A stretch of DNA of 64,000 nucleotides from Kalymmatonema hyalinum WJT4-NPBG1 (GTDB lineage Bacteria; Cyanobacteriota; Cyanobacteriia; Cyanobacteriales; Nostocaceae). Positions 28,011 through 36,566 of this stretch are shown piece after piece. The notes under the pieces are model-generated. The model saw only the letters and a list, made by a program, of their open reading frames with translations. It did no database searches and had not been told where the DNA came from. The stretch covers positions 62,001 to 126,000 of the forward strand of contig JAHHIB010000003.1 in the NCBI GenBank assembly GCA_019359075.1. Direction: 5' to 3'. The position numbers and the translations under genes are program-made. Each line of letters opens with the position of its first letter. The stretch's first letter is position 1.

Positions 28011-29099
28011 TTACTGCAACGCCTGTTCAATTTCATCCAACTCATCACCGAGACGCGCTAGTTGAGCCTCTTCATCCAAAAGCTGCTTTTCTAATTGAAA
28101 CCTAACAGCCGTGCCAGTCTCAATAGCCAGGACAGCCCGCATTCGCTTCACCTTCTCACTACGGAGATCCCATTCTGCCTGCAGCGTGTCTTGTCTGTGC
28201 GCTAATCGTCGCTTTTGTCCAGCAGTCAAGCCACTGGTAGTAAGGTTAACCTCAGTCACTGCTATTTCTCCAGGTAAAAATTTACTTCCACCTGCGTAGT
28301 AGCAAAGTGGAAAATTATCACCCAAATCAAGCACTTTATTAACGAATGGATGCTGTGGTCCCGAAGCCCGCTTGGGCACTTGGTCGAACAAATAAATCAT
28401 AACGTCAAGAATACGAGCATAGCCATCTTTATTCTCTTTATTCACGGTTGCTTTGCCTTCTAAAGCTTCCAACAAGCAATCCGTAAAAGCACTGTAGGGC
28501 TGACTTGTGTAGGAATATTCGTCTTCCCGCGATGAAGCAACGACAACTCGACCACTTCCTGTTCCCAGCATATTTAACAGGTCAGGTGGTACAGGTGATT
28601 TGATAAAAGTTTCTTCAGCTTCCTTGAGTGCAGGAACCCCTCCTGCATGACAACAATCTAGCAAAACGACGAGCTTACGTGCTTTAATCGCTTCAATTTT
28701 TTGGGTAAACTCCAATCCTGATATGGCAGTGTCTGCACGTTGGCTGGGATCGTAGCCATAAGGCACTAAGAAGTATTCATTTGTACGCTTAATCCGTCCA
28801 CCATGACCAGAGTAGTAAATAATTACTGTTGCATCAGGATCTTGGTTTACCTGTCCGATAAGCTGGTCAAAAGCCTTAAGAATCTCTTGCCGAGTTGCAG
28901 CAGTCTCGGTTAGCAAGTTGACTTGGTTTAGTGGATAGGCGGCTCGATTAGGGTTAATTAAAACATCTCGTAGGGCAGTAGCATCTTTGACGGTGATGGG
29001 TAAATCAGCACCAACACCGATGAGTAATGCATAACCATGAGCAAAAGTTTGATTTGTCACGCCCTGTCCTCTTGACTTATTGAAAGTGCTTGGTGACAT
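28011..29099 (-). CDS. Caspase-like (metacaspase-type) peptidase with C-terminal adaptor
   Basis: A 362-residue cysteine peptidase of the caspase fold (C14). The catalytic His is His99 in Y-Y-S-G-H-G-G and the Cys is Cys150 in L-D-C-C-H-A-G-G. The start is put at the ATG at 29099; the open frame extends to a TTG at 29180, but the added residues do not look conserved. Residues about 290-362 are a coiled-coil adaptor (D-L-R-S-E-K-V-K-R, Q-L-E-K, I-E-Q-A-L) shared with the next protein. The 95-bp spacing and same strand suggest one operon: protease effector plus STAND-like controller, typical of bacterial conflict or regulated-death modules. Confidence 0.9.
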   Translation of the reverse strand: MSPSTFNKSRGQGVTNQTFAHGYALLIGVGADLPITVKDATALRDVLINPNRAAYPLNQVNLLTETAATRQEILKAFDQLIGQVNQDPDATVIIYYSGHGGRIKRTNEYFLVPYGYDPSQRADTAISGLEFTQKIEAIKARKLVVLLDCCHAGGVPALKEAEETFIKSPVPPDLLNMLGTGSGRVVVASSREDEYSYTSQPYSAFTDCLLEALEGKATVNKENKDGYARILDVMIYLFDQVPKRASGPQHPFVNKVLDLGDNFPLCYYAGGSKFLPGEIAVTEVNLTTSGLTAGQKRRLAHRQDTLQAEWDLRSEKVKRMRAVLAIETGTAVRFQLEKQLLDEEAQLARLGDELDEIEQALQ

Positions 29100-29249
29100 C
29101 CCTTTTGGGGAGAGATACACTAATCTACTCACTGAAGTCAAACCATCCCAGATTTTTTCGGCAAATATTTGGGAAACCAAGATGTTCTGAGTTGTTTACC
29201 TCACCCTCTGACTACTGGTTTTTTTTGCACCTTCGTCAATGGGCGCGCA

Positions 29250-30188
29250 TTAAATATTCCCAGAAAAAACCCAAAAAATCCCCACAGTGAACAGTAAACA
29301 AACAATTCCCGCTACACCAGCAAGAGGTTTTTTATTCTTACCTGTCACCCAGTCTGAGACTTTACCTGTGTAATCAATCAGCTGCGCTGTGTCTAAAGTG
29401 GCGATCGCCCATACCCATCCAGCATGCAGTCCCCAAGCTAAGCCTAGACTACCCCCATCGACAAATCGTGCTAGTACCAACACCATTCCCATGAACCAGA
29501 GTCCAGGTAATTGTGGTGTCGTTTCTCTTTGCTCCCAAACCAAGTGTAGTAACGCAAAAATCGAGCTAGAAATGAGTGCTGCTACCCATACAGAGTAATC
29601 CTTCTGTAATTCTGTAAACAGAAAACCGCGAAAAACTAACTCTTCAATACCACCTACAAATAACGCCACTAATAAAATAGGTAACAACACACCTCGCACA
29701 AGCTTGAAATTCGACCATTGAAAAGTGCACCATCCTAGCCACAATTGCCCAGAAAATACCACTGCTATACTCAACACTCCCAAAGCTAAACCGAATCCCA
29801 AAGAATATAGAGTTGAAATGTTTCCAATAAAGCCGTAATCTAATAAAGGTGTATTGGTCAGCCAACTAGCTCCCCATAAAACAAAAGGTGCTAACAGGTA
29901 GAGAGATACGACTAAAGGTAACTTTTGTTCTGGCTGCAAACCTTTAGAGAGTTGCCACTTAAAGGCAAATGCTATGAGTGCTGCTATAGGCAACCAGCAA
30001 CCCACCCAAACAATAAAAAAAGCTATCACAACAAACAATACTGGTGCATCTTTTAAAGATGACAGTAACAAGTCGGGTGATAGCTCAAATAACGCTATAA
30101 AATCAGCGAAAAAAACACGATACACTTTTTGCATAATAATTTTTAGCTTGGCAAGAGAAAAGCTTTCTTGATTTAGAGCAGTTTTCAA
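29250..30188 (-). CDS. CPBP-family intramembrane metalloprotease
   Basis: A 312-residue membrane protein with about eight helices. The CPBP/Abi active-site motifs are present: E-E-L-V-F-R-G-F-L-F, then H-L-V-W near residue 215-220, and W-G-L-H-A-G-W in the last third. Such proteins are glutamic or metal-type intramembrane proteases related to eukaryotic Rce1; some act in bacteriocin immunity or signal processing. A second start, M-Q-K-V at codon 19, is possible. It follows the caspase gene region on the same strand but is transcribed toward it, with about 150 bp between. Confidence 0.92.
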   Translation of the reverse strand: MKTALNQESFSLAKLKIIMQKVYRVFFADFIALFELSPDLLLSSLKDAPVLFVVIAFFIVWVGCWLPIAALIAFAFKWQLSKGLQPEQKLPLVVSLYLLAPFVLWGASWLTNTPLLDYGFIGNISTLYSLGFGLALGVLSIAVVFSGQLWLGWCTFQWSNFKLVRGVLLPILLVALFVGGIEELVFRGFLFTELQKDYSVWVAALISSSIFALLHLVWEQRETTPQLPGLWFMGMVLVLARFVDGGSLGLAWGLHAGWVWAIATLDTAQLIDYTGKVSDWVTGKNKKPLAGVAGIVCLLFTVGIFWVFSGNI

Positions 30189-30350
30189 ACAGGAATAGCA
30201 ATGTTATCCTGCTTTTGCAACTGCCTCAAGTATGATTTATGAATCACTTTTCTTTATTTTCAATCAAGCCTTTGCCAAAGTGCTTAAATTCTGCAAGAAG
30301 TCTGATCGTATTTTTAAGTTGCAACAAATTTTAAAGCTTTCTGTGTAGCT

Positions 30351-30393
30351 GTAGAGACAAGTTATAAAACTTTTGCCTTAAACTTGTCTCTAC
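30351..30393. repeat. 13-bp inverted repeat downstream of the AbrB-like gene
   Basis: GTAGAGACAAGTT and AACTTGTCTCTAC flank a 17-bp centre rich in T and A. It starts 12 bp past the stop of the AbrB-like gene (minus strand) and could end its transcript, but it also matches a frequent palindromic repeat type. Confidence 0.7.
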
Positions 30394-30405
30394 TATAAGA
30401 AAACT

Positions 30406-30873
30406 TTACTCGTCGTCTTCTTCGTCTTCGTCTTCTAGGTCTTCGTCTTCGAGGTCTTCATCCTCATAGATTTCTGCATCTTCATCGTGCTGGAGTAGCT
30501 TTTTATCACTATCAACTTGAATTAAGTGAATATGCTTGTAACCCAGCTTAATTTCAAACTCATCACCAGGCTTTAAGCCCATAGCTTTGGTGTAAGTCGC
30601 ACCAATAACAATTTGACCGTTTTGATGTACGCTTACCCTGTAAGTCGGTTCACGTCCACGACCATCTTTAGGTGCTTCTGGACTTAGAGGAATTCCTCTA
30701 GCCGACAGCAAAGCATCATAAAAATCAGTAAGATTGACACGAACTTGGTTATTTTTAGTAACTGTATAGTAACCACACTGCTTCGCTCTTTCTCGGCGTG
30801 GTAAAGTAGAAAGTTCTTTTACTTTAGCTAGCAGTGCTTTTCCAGTTAATGGTGCGGTGGCAGTTTCAGTCAT
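30406..30873 (-). CDS. Cyanobacterial AbrB-like transcription regulator
   Basis: A 155-residue protein of the cyAbrB type. An N-terminal conserved cyanobacterial region (L-P-R-R-E-R-A-K-Q-C-G-Y-Y) precedes a C-terminal swapped-hairpin AbrB domain at about 75-125 (Y-R-V-S-V-H-Q-N-G-Q-I-V-I-G-A-T-Y-T-K-A-M-G-L-K-P-G-D-E-F-E-I). Family members regulate carbon/nitrogen balance, hydrogenase and toxin genes. The tail is unusual: about 25 residues, almost all Asp and Glu, coded by CTTCGT-type short tandem repeats. The next upstream gene is over 1.2 kb away. Confidence 0.92.
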   Translation of the reverse strand: MTETATAPLTGKALLAKVKELSTLPRRERAKQCGYYTVTKNNQVRVNLTDFYDALLSARGIPLSPEAPKDGRGREPTYRVSVHQNGQIVIGATYTKAMGLKPGDEFEIKLGYKHIHLIQVDSDKKLLQHDEDAEIYEDEDLEDEDLEDEDEEDDE

Positions 30874-32178
30874 TACGCTTCAAATATCCTCACTTTCTCC
30901 AAACTAATAAACAAGCCGTCTTTTGCCAGGAATGGGCTTTTTGACATCTGCACAAAGTTACCTAAGACTCTAAAATGAAGGGCTAATTCCTCCATATACA
31001 AGAGCCACAAGAGAATCTCTTATGGATGCCCACAACAGATTAAGGTATAGTTGTCACAGGCATTAATTTTGCTAATTTTACGGCATTTTTAACCATTATT
31101 TGCCATTTGAAATGAGATAATTCTCTTTTTTGGCACTACAGAGTGGTACAACTTTGAGCAACCTTTACAAATGGCGGAGGCAAAACGCGCAGAGGATTTT
31201 CATCCCGCTTTTGTGCCGTTAAGTTCTACGACTAGAAACAAGTCGTAGACTCAACAAATTGCAGGCTTTTTACTTTCCTAACTCTGTCTTTATTAACCTT
31301 GAGTCGTGTGGTTTTGCCCACTGATACTCAAGAAGCATAAGACAGCATAGTATTTTCATAGGGTTGTGCCGACATACAACCTTTTATCCTGCCAGTAGAG
31401 ACCAGAAATTTCTTACCTCTACTTTATTACAAAGAAACAAAGCAGTAACAGCCGCCCTTACACGGCGATTGATACTGGTTTTGTTGCCTCATAATTTTAT
31501 ATTAAATAGTAGCATGGTTTAATAATAGCAAAATTGCTGTTTAATTTTGAATTAAACTTGCTGATACACTTTTATGTAAATCCCTATCCTTGGGATGAGT
31601 ATTACGGTCAGGCTTTTATAAAAATTAATTTAATTTAGACAACCAGTTTTAAGGAGTGAGTTACAACCAAGAGTTTCTTGATTAAGAGGTCAAGATGTTC
31701 ATTAAGAGCTTTAACAATTCTATATAACCAAAAAATTGGCGCTTCACGACTGCCATACGCGATTTTTTCAATCAGTGGGTCTTTCACTCGTATTGACATC
31801 AAGATACAGTTATAACCTAAGGAGCATTCAATTTCGAGATTTTCAGTTAAAGGATGAACTTAAGCCCCATTTCCCCTGTCCCTCTTTCTTACTCGCCTTC
31901 TCCATGAACCCAAACACATGAATGAATTGTCAAGCAGGGATTACTTTTTTTTAGCTGAGCGTGTTGACACATTTGGTGCCAAACCCATTCGGTGCTGATA
32001 CAATTAAGATTTTCATGATTATCCTTAAACTAGAATGAGTCGTTTAATCATCAGCCTATTAACAGCTAGCGAGCGAATTAAGGGCAACAGGAGTATAGTT
32101 CACGTGTTGGTGCGCGACCGATGTGTGGGAATAATTTTATAGATAGGTATAGCAATTTCAAGACTTTGGTAGGTGGCA
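30874..32178. other. 1.3-kb intergenic region between abrB-like and sdhB genes
   Basis: No protein gene is supported; the only frame of over 60 codons (31736-31921) looks random. A short inverted pair, TACGACTAGAAACAAGTCGTA, is at 31217-31237. A purine stretch AAGGAGTGAGTTAC is at 31649. The region divides two divergent transcription units and could hold long leaders or a small RNA, but I see no known RNA family in it. Confidence 0.6.
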
Positions 32179-33183
32179 ATGGAAGTTGTTTTTAAGGTCA
32201 TACGGCAGCAAGAAAATTCCTCTCCGGTTGTGCAAACTTACCTTTTGGATACCGAAGCGGGAAATACAATTCTAGATTGTCTCAATCGTATTAAGTGGGA
32301 GCAAGACGGAACATTGGCGTTTCGCAAAAATTGCCGCAACACAATTTGTGGTAGCTGCGCGATGCGAATCAATGGGCGTTCAGCTTTGGCTTGTAAGGAA
32401 AATGTTGGCAGTGAAATTGCCAAATTACAACAAACCGAAATAACAGGAGGTCATGCAAATGTCATTCCAGAAATAACGATCGCACCACTAGGGAATATGC
32501 CTGTGGTCAAAGATTTAGTGGTGGATATGAGCAGTTTTTGGGACAATCTTGAGAGGGTTGCTCCTTATGTGAGTACAGCAGGGCGCAACGTCCCAGAAAG
32601 GGAATTTTTACAAACACCCGAAGAGCGATCGCGCCTTGAAGAAACTGGTAACTGTATCATGTGTGGAGCTTGTTACTCTGAGTGCAATGCTCGTGAAGTT
32701 GACCCAGACTTTGTTGGTCCCCACGCCCTTGCCAAAGCTTACCGCATGGTAGCAGACTCTCGTGATAGCCAAACCGAAAGTCGTTTAGAAGAATATAACG
32801 AAGGCACAAAAGGAGTTTGGGGTTGTACCCGTTGTTTTTACTGTAATTCTGTATGTCCAATGGGTGTTGCCCCACTAGAGCAAATCACCAAAATCAAGCA
32901 GGAAATTCTTGATCACAAACAAGCAAGTGACAGCCGTTCAATTCGCCATCGTAAAGTATTAATAGACTTAGTCAAAGAAGGCGGCTGGATTGATGAGCGT
33001 CAATTTGGGTTACAAGTCGTTGGAAACTACTTTAAAGACCTCAAAGGATTGCTCAGTATTGTTCCCCTTGGGTTGCGAATGCTAGCCCGAAGTAAATTCC
33101 CACTTTCGTTTGAACCTTCACAAGGAACTCAACAAGTGCGATCGCTCATTGAAGCCGTTCAGCAACAAGAGAATAAAGTCTAG
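32179..33183 (+). CDS. sdhB: Succinate dehydrogenase/fumarate reductase iron-sulfur subunit
   Basis: Passes electrons from the flavin of SdhA through three clusters to the quinone pool in the thylakoid or cytoplasmic membrane. Ligands are present: C-R-N-T-I-C-G-S-C plus a later Cys (S-A-L-A-C) for 2Fe-2S; C-I-M-C-G-A-C-Y-S-E-C for 4Fe-4S; C-T-R-C-F-Y-C-N-S-V-C-P for 3Fe-4S and 4Fe-4S. At about 334 residues it has the longer C-terminus usual in cyanobacteria. ATG at 32179 follows TTGGTAGGTGG, better than the GTG two codons before it. No sdhA lies next to it. Confidence 0.95.
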   Translation: MEVVFKVIRQQENSSPVVQTYLLDTEAGNTILDCLNRIKWEQDGTLAFRKNCRNTICGSCAMRINGRSALACKENVGSEIAKLQQTEITGGHANVIPEITIAPLGNMPVVKDLVVDMSSFWDNLERVAPYVSTAGRNVPEREFLQTPEERSRLEETGNCIMCGACYSECNAREVDPDFVGPHALAKAYRMVADSRDSQTESRLEEYNEGTKGVWGCTRCFYCNSVCPMGVAPLEQITKIKQEILDHKQASDSRSIRHRKVLIDLVKEGGWIDERQFGLQVVGNYFKDLKGLLSIVPLGLRMLARSKFPLSFEPSQGTQQVRSLIEAVQQQENKV

Positions 33184-33242
33184 GAGTACAGACAGAAGTG
33201 AGTATTGAGGGAACCAGGAGAACTCTTGTTGAGCAGGGAATT

Positions 33243-33352
33243 TCTCCCTCATCCCCCTCATCTTCCCCACTCGCAATACCGTACGGGAACCTCATGTTCT
33301 TTCCTCAAAGATCCCCGTTAACTCCCCCCTTAAGAAGAGGGTTGGGGGGATC
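33243..33352. repeat. C-rich CCCCTCAT repeat and GATCCCC inverted element
   Basis: A short run of CCCTCAT units at 33243-33268 is followed by an imperfect palindrome (33310-33352) bounded by GATCCCC and GGGGATC. Relatives of the first occur at 33950-33985 and inside the M16 gene at 61534-61680; a relative of the second is at 47366-47431. Confidence 0.7.
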
Positions 33353-33386
33353 AAGTCTCATCCGAACCGTATTGGCCTCATCTCCC

Positions 33387-33914
33387 TCAACGGGGATCTT
33401 GAGGCACATTCAGCGGTTGTCCAGAACGGTTATAAACGAAAATATCCCATTGCCCATTCACGCTAGACTCAAAAGCAATCCTACTGCCATCAGCACTAAT
33501 TGTTGGATTACGAACTTCTGCTTGCAGGTTGGCAGTCAAATTCCTTAATTGACGTGTTTCTCTGTCATAAAGGAAAATAGCTGAGCGACCCTGACGACTA
33601 CCAACAAACACGATAGAACGACCATTTTCAGAAACAGCAGGATGAGAAGCGACAGTATCAAAAGAATTTAAACCAGGCAAATCTACCAAAGTACGAGTGA
33701 CCGTATCAAACATATAAATATCTTGGCTCCCTCGTCGGTCACTCGCAAAAACAATATATCTTCTTGAAATTTGGGGATCTAATTCCGAAGCAGAACTATT
33801 CAGACTCAGACCCCCCGGATCATATCCATAATTGACTAGGCGCGGGTACCCAGCACAGCCACCTAACAAACTAGCTAAGGCAAATATAGGTAGAAAAATA
33901 AAGCGTTTCGTCAT
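33387..33914 (-). CDS. TolB-like beta-propeller lipoprotein, copy 1
   Basis: A 175-residue lipoprotein: signal M-T-K-R-F-I-F-L-P-I-F-A-L-A-S-L-L-G-G-C with the Cys at 20. The mature part has three TolB/WD40-like blades with the pattern P-A/T-I-S-x-D/N-G-x-x-I-x-F-x-S-x-R-x-G-x-x-D-I-F-x-Y. Three blades cannot close a propeller, so it may dimerise or be a truncated form. A paralog lies directly upstream on the same strand (66 bp gap), so the two likely arose by tandem duplication. The stop codon falls within a CCCCGTTGAGG repeat start. Confidence 0.85.
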   Translation of the reverse strand: MTKRFIFLPIFALASLLGGCAGYPRLVNYGYDPGGLSLNSSASELDPQISRRYIVFASDRRGSQDIYMFDTVTRTLVDLPGLNSFDTVASHPAVSENGRSIVFVGSRQGRSAIFLYDRETRQLRNLTANLQAEVRNPTISADGSRIAFESSVNGQWDIFVYNRSGQPLNVPQDPR

Positions 33915-33949
33915 TAGTCAAGAGTCAAAAATTATTCTTCTTCCCTGCT

Positions 33950-33990
33950 CCCTCATCCCCCTCATCCCCCTCATCTCCCCTCACGGGGAT
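33950..33990. repeat. CCCCTCATC short tandem repeat
   Basis: About four CCCTCATCC units ending in CCCCTCACGGGG, lying between the two TolB-like genes and reaching into the 3' end of the upstream one. Same family as 61534-61680. Confidence 0.75.
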
Positions 33991-34577
33991 TCACCCACTG
34001 CTGCGCCGTTGGGAATGTCTAACTCAATATTCGGTCCCCGGTCTAAAACTTCAATATCCCACTGACCACGGCTAGCAGTTTCAAAAACAACATAACGTCC
34101 ATTTGGGCTAATATTGGGATTTCTTACCCAAGCAGGATAAATAGGGGTAAGAATTTGTGACTGTTGCGTAGCGCGATCATAAAGCGCCACAACTGGTCTA
34201 CCTTGATCGCTGGTGATATAAGCAATGTAACGTCCGGTGTAGCTGAGACTAGGACTTTCGGCAATTGTCTCTGGTCGGTTTAAGCCAGGTGTCCCAATAA
34301 ACTGCTGCTGTTCCAGGTCATACAGTAGCACTAGATGACTACCATTACGATTAGATACAAACGCTAAAAAACGACCATTCCCACTCAAGGCTGGTTGCTG
34401 CTCAGTGTAGCGGCTGTTGAGGGAAGTCGGTCCAATTGGGATGTCGCTGTAGCTACAAGATACAAGTAAACTTGCCAATGTAAAACTAAGACCCCAAGGA
34501 ATTTGTCTTTGGAGCCAAAAATTACGTGTAATTTTTTTCACCTCAACTTTTTCCGTCGCCGCTTTCGCCTCCTCCAC
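33981..34577 (-). CDS. TolB-like beta-propeller lipoprotein, copy 2
   Basis: A 198-residue paralog of the preceding entry. After a basic N-terminus of about 25 residues, a hydrophobic stretch ends in L-L-V-S-C-S (lipobox, Cys near 41). Three blades follow with Q-P-A-L-S-G-N-G-R-F-L-A-F-V-S-N-R-N-G and two relatives, the last ending in G-Q-W-D-I as in copy 1. It lies 11 bp after the ycf66 stop, so it is probably co-transcribed with ycf66. Role unknown; the TolB-like name is structural only. Confidence 0.83.
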   Translation of the reverse strand: MEEAKAATEKVEVKKITRNFWLQRQIPWGLSFTLASLLVSCSYSDIPIGPTSLNSRYTEQQPALSGNGRFLAFVSNRNGSHLVLLYDLEQQQFIGTPGLNRPETIAESPSLSYTGRYIAYITSDQGRPVVALYDRATQQSQILTPIYPAWVRNPNISPNGRYVVFETASRGQWDIEVLDRGPNIELDIPNGAAVGESP

Positions 34578-34587
34578 CTCAGCTTAT

Positions 34588-35511
34588 TTACAAATCATCA
34601 TCAAAATTTGATGAACTCTCTTGATCCTTACCCGAACGCTCTGAGCGGTCTAATGGTTTGTAGTCTACATATTCAGTAGAAATAACCTCATCATCCTCGC
34701 GCTCTTTTCTTGGAGTTGATTCAGTGGGTGGACGGCGTTTTCTTGGTCTAGGAGTAACATCCTCATCGCGCGTTTCCGGACGCACTGGTCTATTATTACC
34801 ACGACGTGGAGGTCGTCTTTCTTCGGTAGTTGAGCTATCCCACTCATCAACTGGTCTGGTGGAAGCACCCCAATTTTCATCTTCAAAACTTTCAGAAGGA
34901 CGGACAGAACGCGCAGAACTACGGCGACGGGTTTTGTCAGTTTTATCGCTTGTTGTCAGCCTTTCGCTACCATTGCGACGTTCTGGACGACGCGGGGTTT
35001 CATCTTCGTAGTAATCATCCCGAGATGAACGGTTATCCCTGCTACCAGAAATTCGACCACGCACCGGGCGCTCATCGTATTCATCATCATAAGGTAGTGG
35101 TTCTAACTCAGCGTCTACCTCTGCCTTGTACTTCTTGTTATACCTATAGTTGTCGCTGACCTCTCGTTCGTCATCCACAATAGGCGTGTTGCGCTTGGCT
35201 TGCTGAGTGGCTATACCGCGCAGACGAATACTTTCAACCGCAAAAAATATAGTTGAGCCTGCCAAAAGCAACTGACCAAATTGTAGAATCGGGTCAAGAC
35301 GCCAACCTTGGAACACGAGAATGAAGCCGCACAGTAAGCCCACAGCGGCAAAAAAGATATCTTGGTCGCGTGAGAGCTCTGGACGCACAGTTCGGAGAAA
35401 ATAGAGTGCTGCCCCAGCCACAGCCAAGAAAATTCCTAGGATACTGGCTGAGTTTGCCCCAAAATTTACCTGAGCCAGAACACTGGCTGAGTTCAGCCCA
35501 AATATTAGCAT
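34588..35511 (-). CDS. ycf66: Ycf66-family membrane protein
   Basis: A 307-residue protein with the Ycf66 domain in residues 1-100: start M-L-I-F-G-L-N-S-A-S-V-L-A-Q-V-N-F-G, then three hydrophobic helices (about 22-40, 54-70 and 78-95). The remaining 200 residues are highly charged, Arg/Glu/Asp-rich and disordered (many D-D-E, R-R-P). Ycf66 is found in cyanobacteria and some plastids, and its role is not settled. It is upstream of the TolB-like genes and downstream of psbX on the same strand. Confidence 0.92.
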   Translation of the reverse strand: MLIFGLNSASVLAQVNFGANSASILGIFLAVAGAALYFLRTVRPELSRDQDIFFAAVGLLCGFILVFQGWRLDPILQFGQLLLAGSTIFFAVESIRLRGIATQQAKRNTPIVDDEREVSDNYRYNKKYKAEVDAELEPLPYDDEYDERPVRGRISGSRDNRSSRDDYYEDETPRRPERRNGSERLTTSDKTDKTRRRSSARSVRPSESFEDENWGASTRPVDEWDSSTTEERRPPRRGNNRPVRPETRDEDVTPRPRKRRPPTESTPRKEREDDEVISTEYVDYKPLDRSERSGKDQESSSNFDDDL

Positions 35512-35828
35512 TGTTGTTTACCCAATATTAGAATCTATGTTAGCGAGTTAGAATTTGAATCTCTACTGTAATCAGACACAATATACTTTAAAGACGCGAA
35601 GTTGCCTAACTCCACGTAGACGCCCGTAGGGCGGCTTCTCATGAGAGTTGAGCAACGCTTACGCGTCTTTACATTATGACCTAAAGCTAACAACCCTGTG
35701 TGTGTCAGCTTAGTATAAATATACTTCTGTGATGAATTGCTCAGAGTCAGCAATTGAGCAATTCACCGACACAAACCGAGTTTTAAGAGTAGAAACACTG
35801 CAAACAGCGCTTCTCTACACAACTCTTA
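35512..35828. repeat. Spacer with inverted repeat between psbX and ycf66
   Basis: No gene. It contains an imperfect inverted repeat at about 35591-35669, with AGACGCGAAGTTGC at one end and GCAACGCTTACGCGTCT at the other, around a G+C-rich centre (ACGCCCGTAGGGCGGC). The frame at 35535-35753 runs through it and is not protein-like. Confidence 0.6.
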
Positions 35829-35945
35829 TTAACGTTCGATTTTATCTTTCTGGCTGACAAAAATCAATCCTACTGTTGCGGGGATAACGACAATTGCTGC
35901 TCCCCAAAATAGACTCCAAAGAAAATTTGCTAAAGAGGGCGTCAT
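35829..35945 (-). CDS. psbX: Photosystem II protein X
   Basis: A 38-residue subunit of photosystem II near cytochrome b559, helping QB-site turnover. The protein reads [10 protein letters not shown], then one membrane helix, then [10 protein letters not shown], which matches the PsbX consensus (start T-P-S-L, hydrophobic helix, end S-Q-K-D-K). Too short for usual gene-length cut-offs. Its position upstream of ycf66 is the usual cyanobacterial order. Confidence 0.95.
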   Translation of the reverse strand: MTPSLANFLWSLFWGAAIVVIPATVGLIFVSQKDKIER

Positions 35946-36205
35946 AGATTTCAACCTTTTTTTACACACTTTATAACAATTCTAATAGTCTATTCGACCC
36001 TTGAGAAGCCATTTATGGCAGTGGGAAGTAGTTCAGGGTTAGTGCTACTTTGAGAACTAAACAACGAAACAACTAACAACTGACAACCAGTATTCGCTAT
36101 TCTCTTTTGTGTAGCAGGTTTTGGTTACAATTAGAGAAAGGCTTTACAAAGCTTAAATTTTATTCTCTGTCTGCTTTATTCACACAGAAAAGTCAAGCTT
36201 AAATC

Positions 36206-36496
36206 ATGACTGGTGCTAACCTTGCCGCTTGGATTCTCGGTCCAGTGTTGGGACTGATGACATTTTTGTTTATTTTCCGGATTATTTTAACTTGGTATCC
36301 CCAAGTTGATTTGAATCGTTTGCCTTTTAATCTCGTAGCTTGGCCTACTGAACCCTTTCTAGTGCCGTTGCGAAAGATAGTAGCACCTATAGGCGGGGTG
36401 GACATTACCCCAATCATTTGGGTTGGTATCTTCAGTCTTTTACGGGAAATTCTCCTAGGTCAGCAAGGACTGCTGACCATGCTGTCTCGCGTTTAG
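36206..36496 (+). CDS. YggT-family membrane protein
   Basis: A 96-residue protein with two hydrophobic helices (about 5-27 and 65-85) and the central conserved part R-I-I-L-T-W-Y-P-Q-V-D, then F-L-V-P-L-R-K-I-V-A-P-I-G-G-V-D-I-T-P-I. In plastids and cyanobacteria related YCF19/CCB3-type proteins are linked to thylakoid or cytochrome b6 assembly and to nucleoid distribution. The exact role here is open. It is convergent with accC. Confidence 0.93.
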   Translation: MTGANLAAWILGPVLGLMTFLFIFRIILTWYPQVDLNRLPFNLVAWPTEPFLVPLRKIVAPIGGVDITPIIWVGIFSLLREILLGQQGLLTMLSRV

Positions 36497-36566
36497 TAGA
36501 ATTTAGGGATTAGGGATTGGGGATGCTCGCGAGTATTGCTTAGTTCTCAGTCCCTAATCCCCGATG

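Noticed and set aside
31736-31921. 61-codon frame in the abrB-sdhB gap
   Set aside because: No ribosome site, random composition, ends without conserved pattern.
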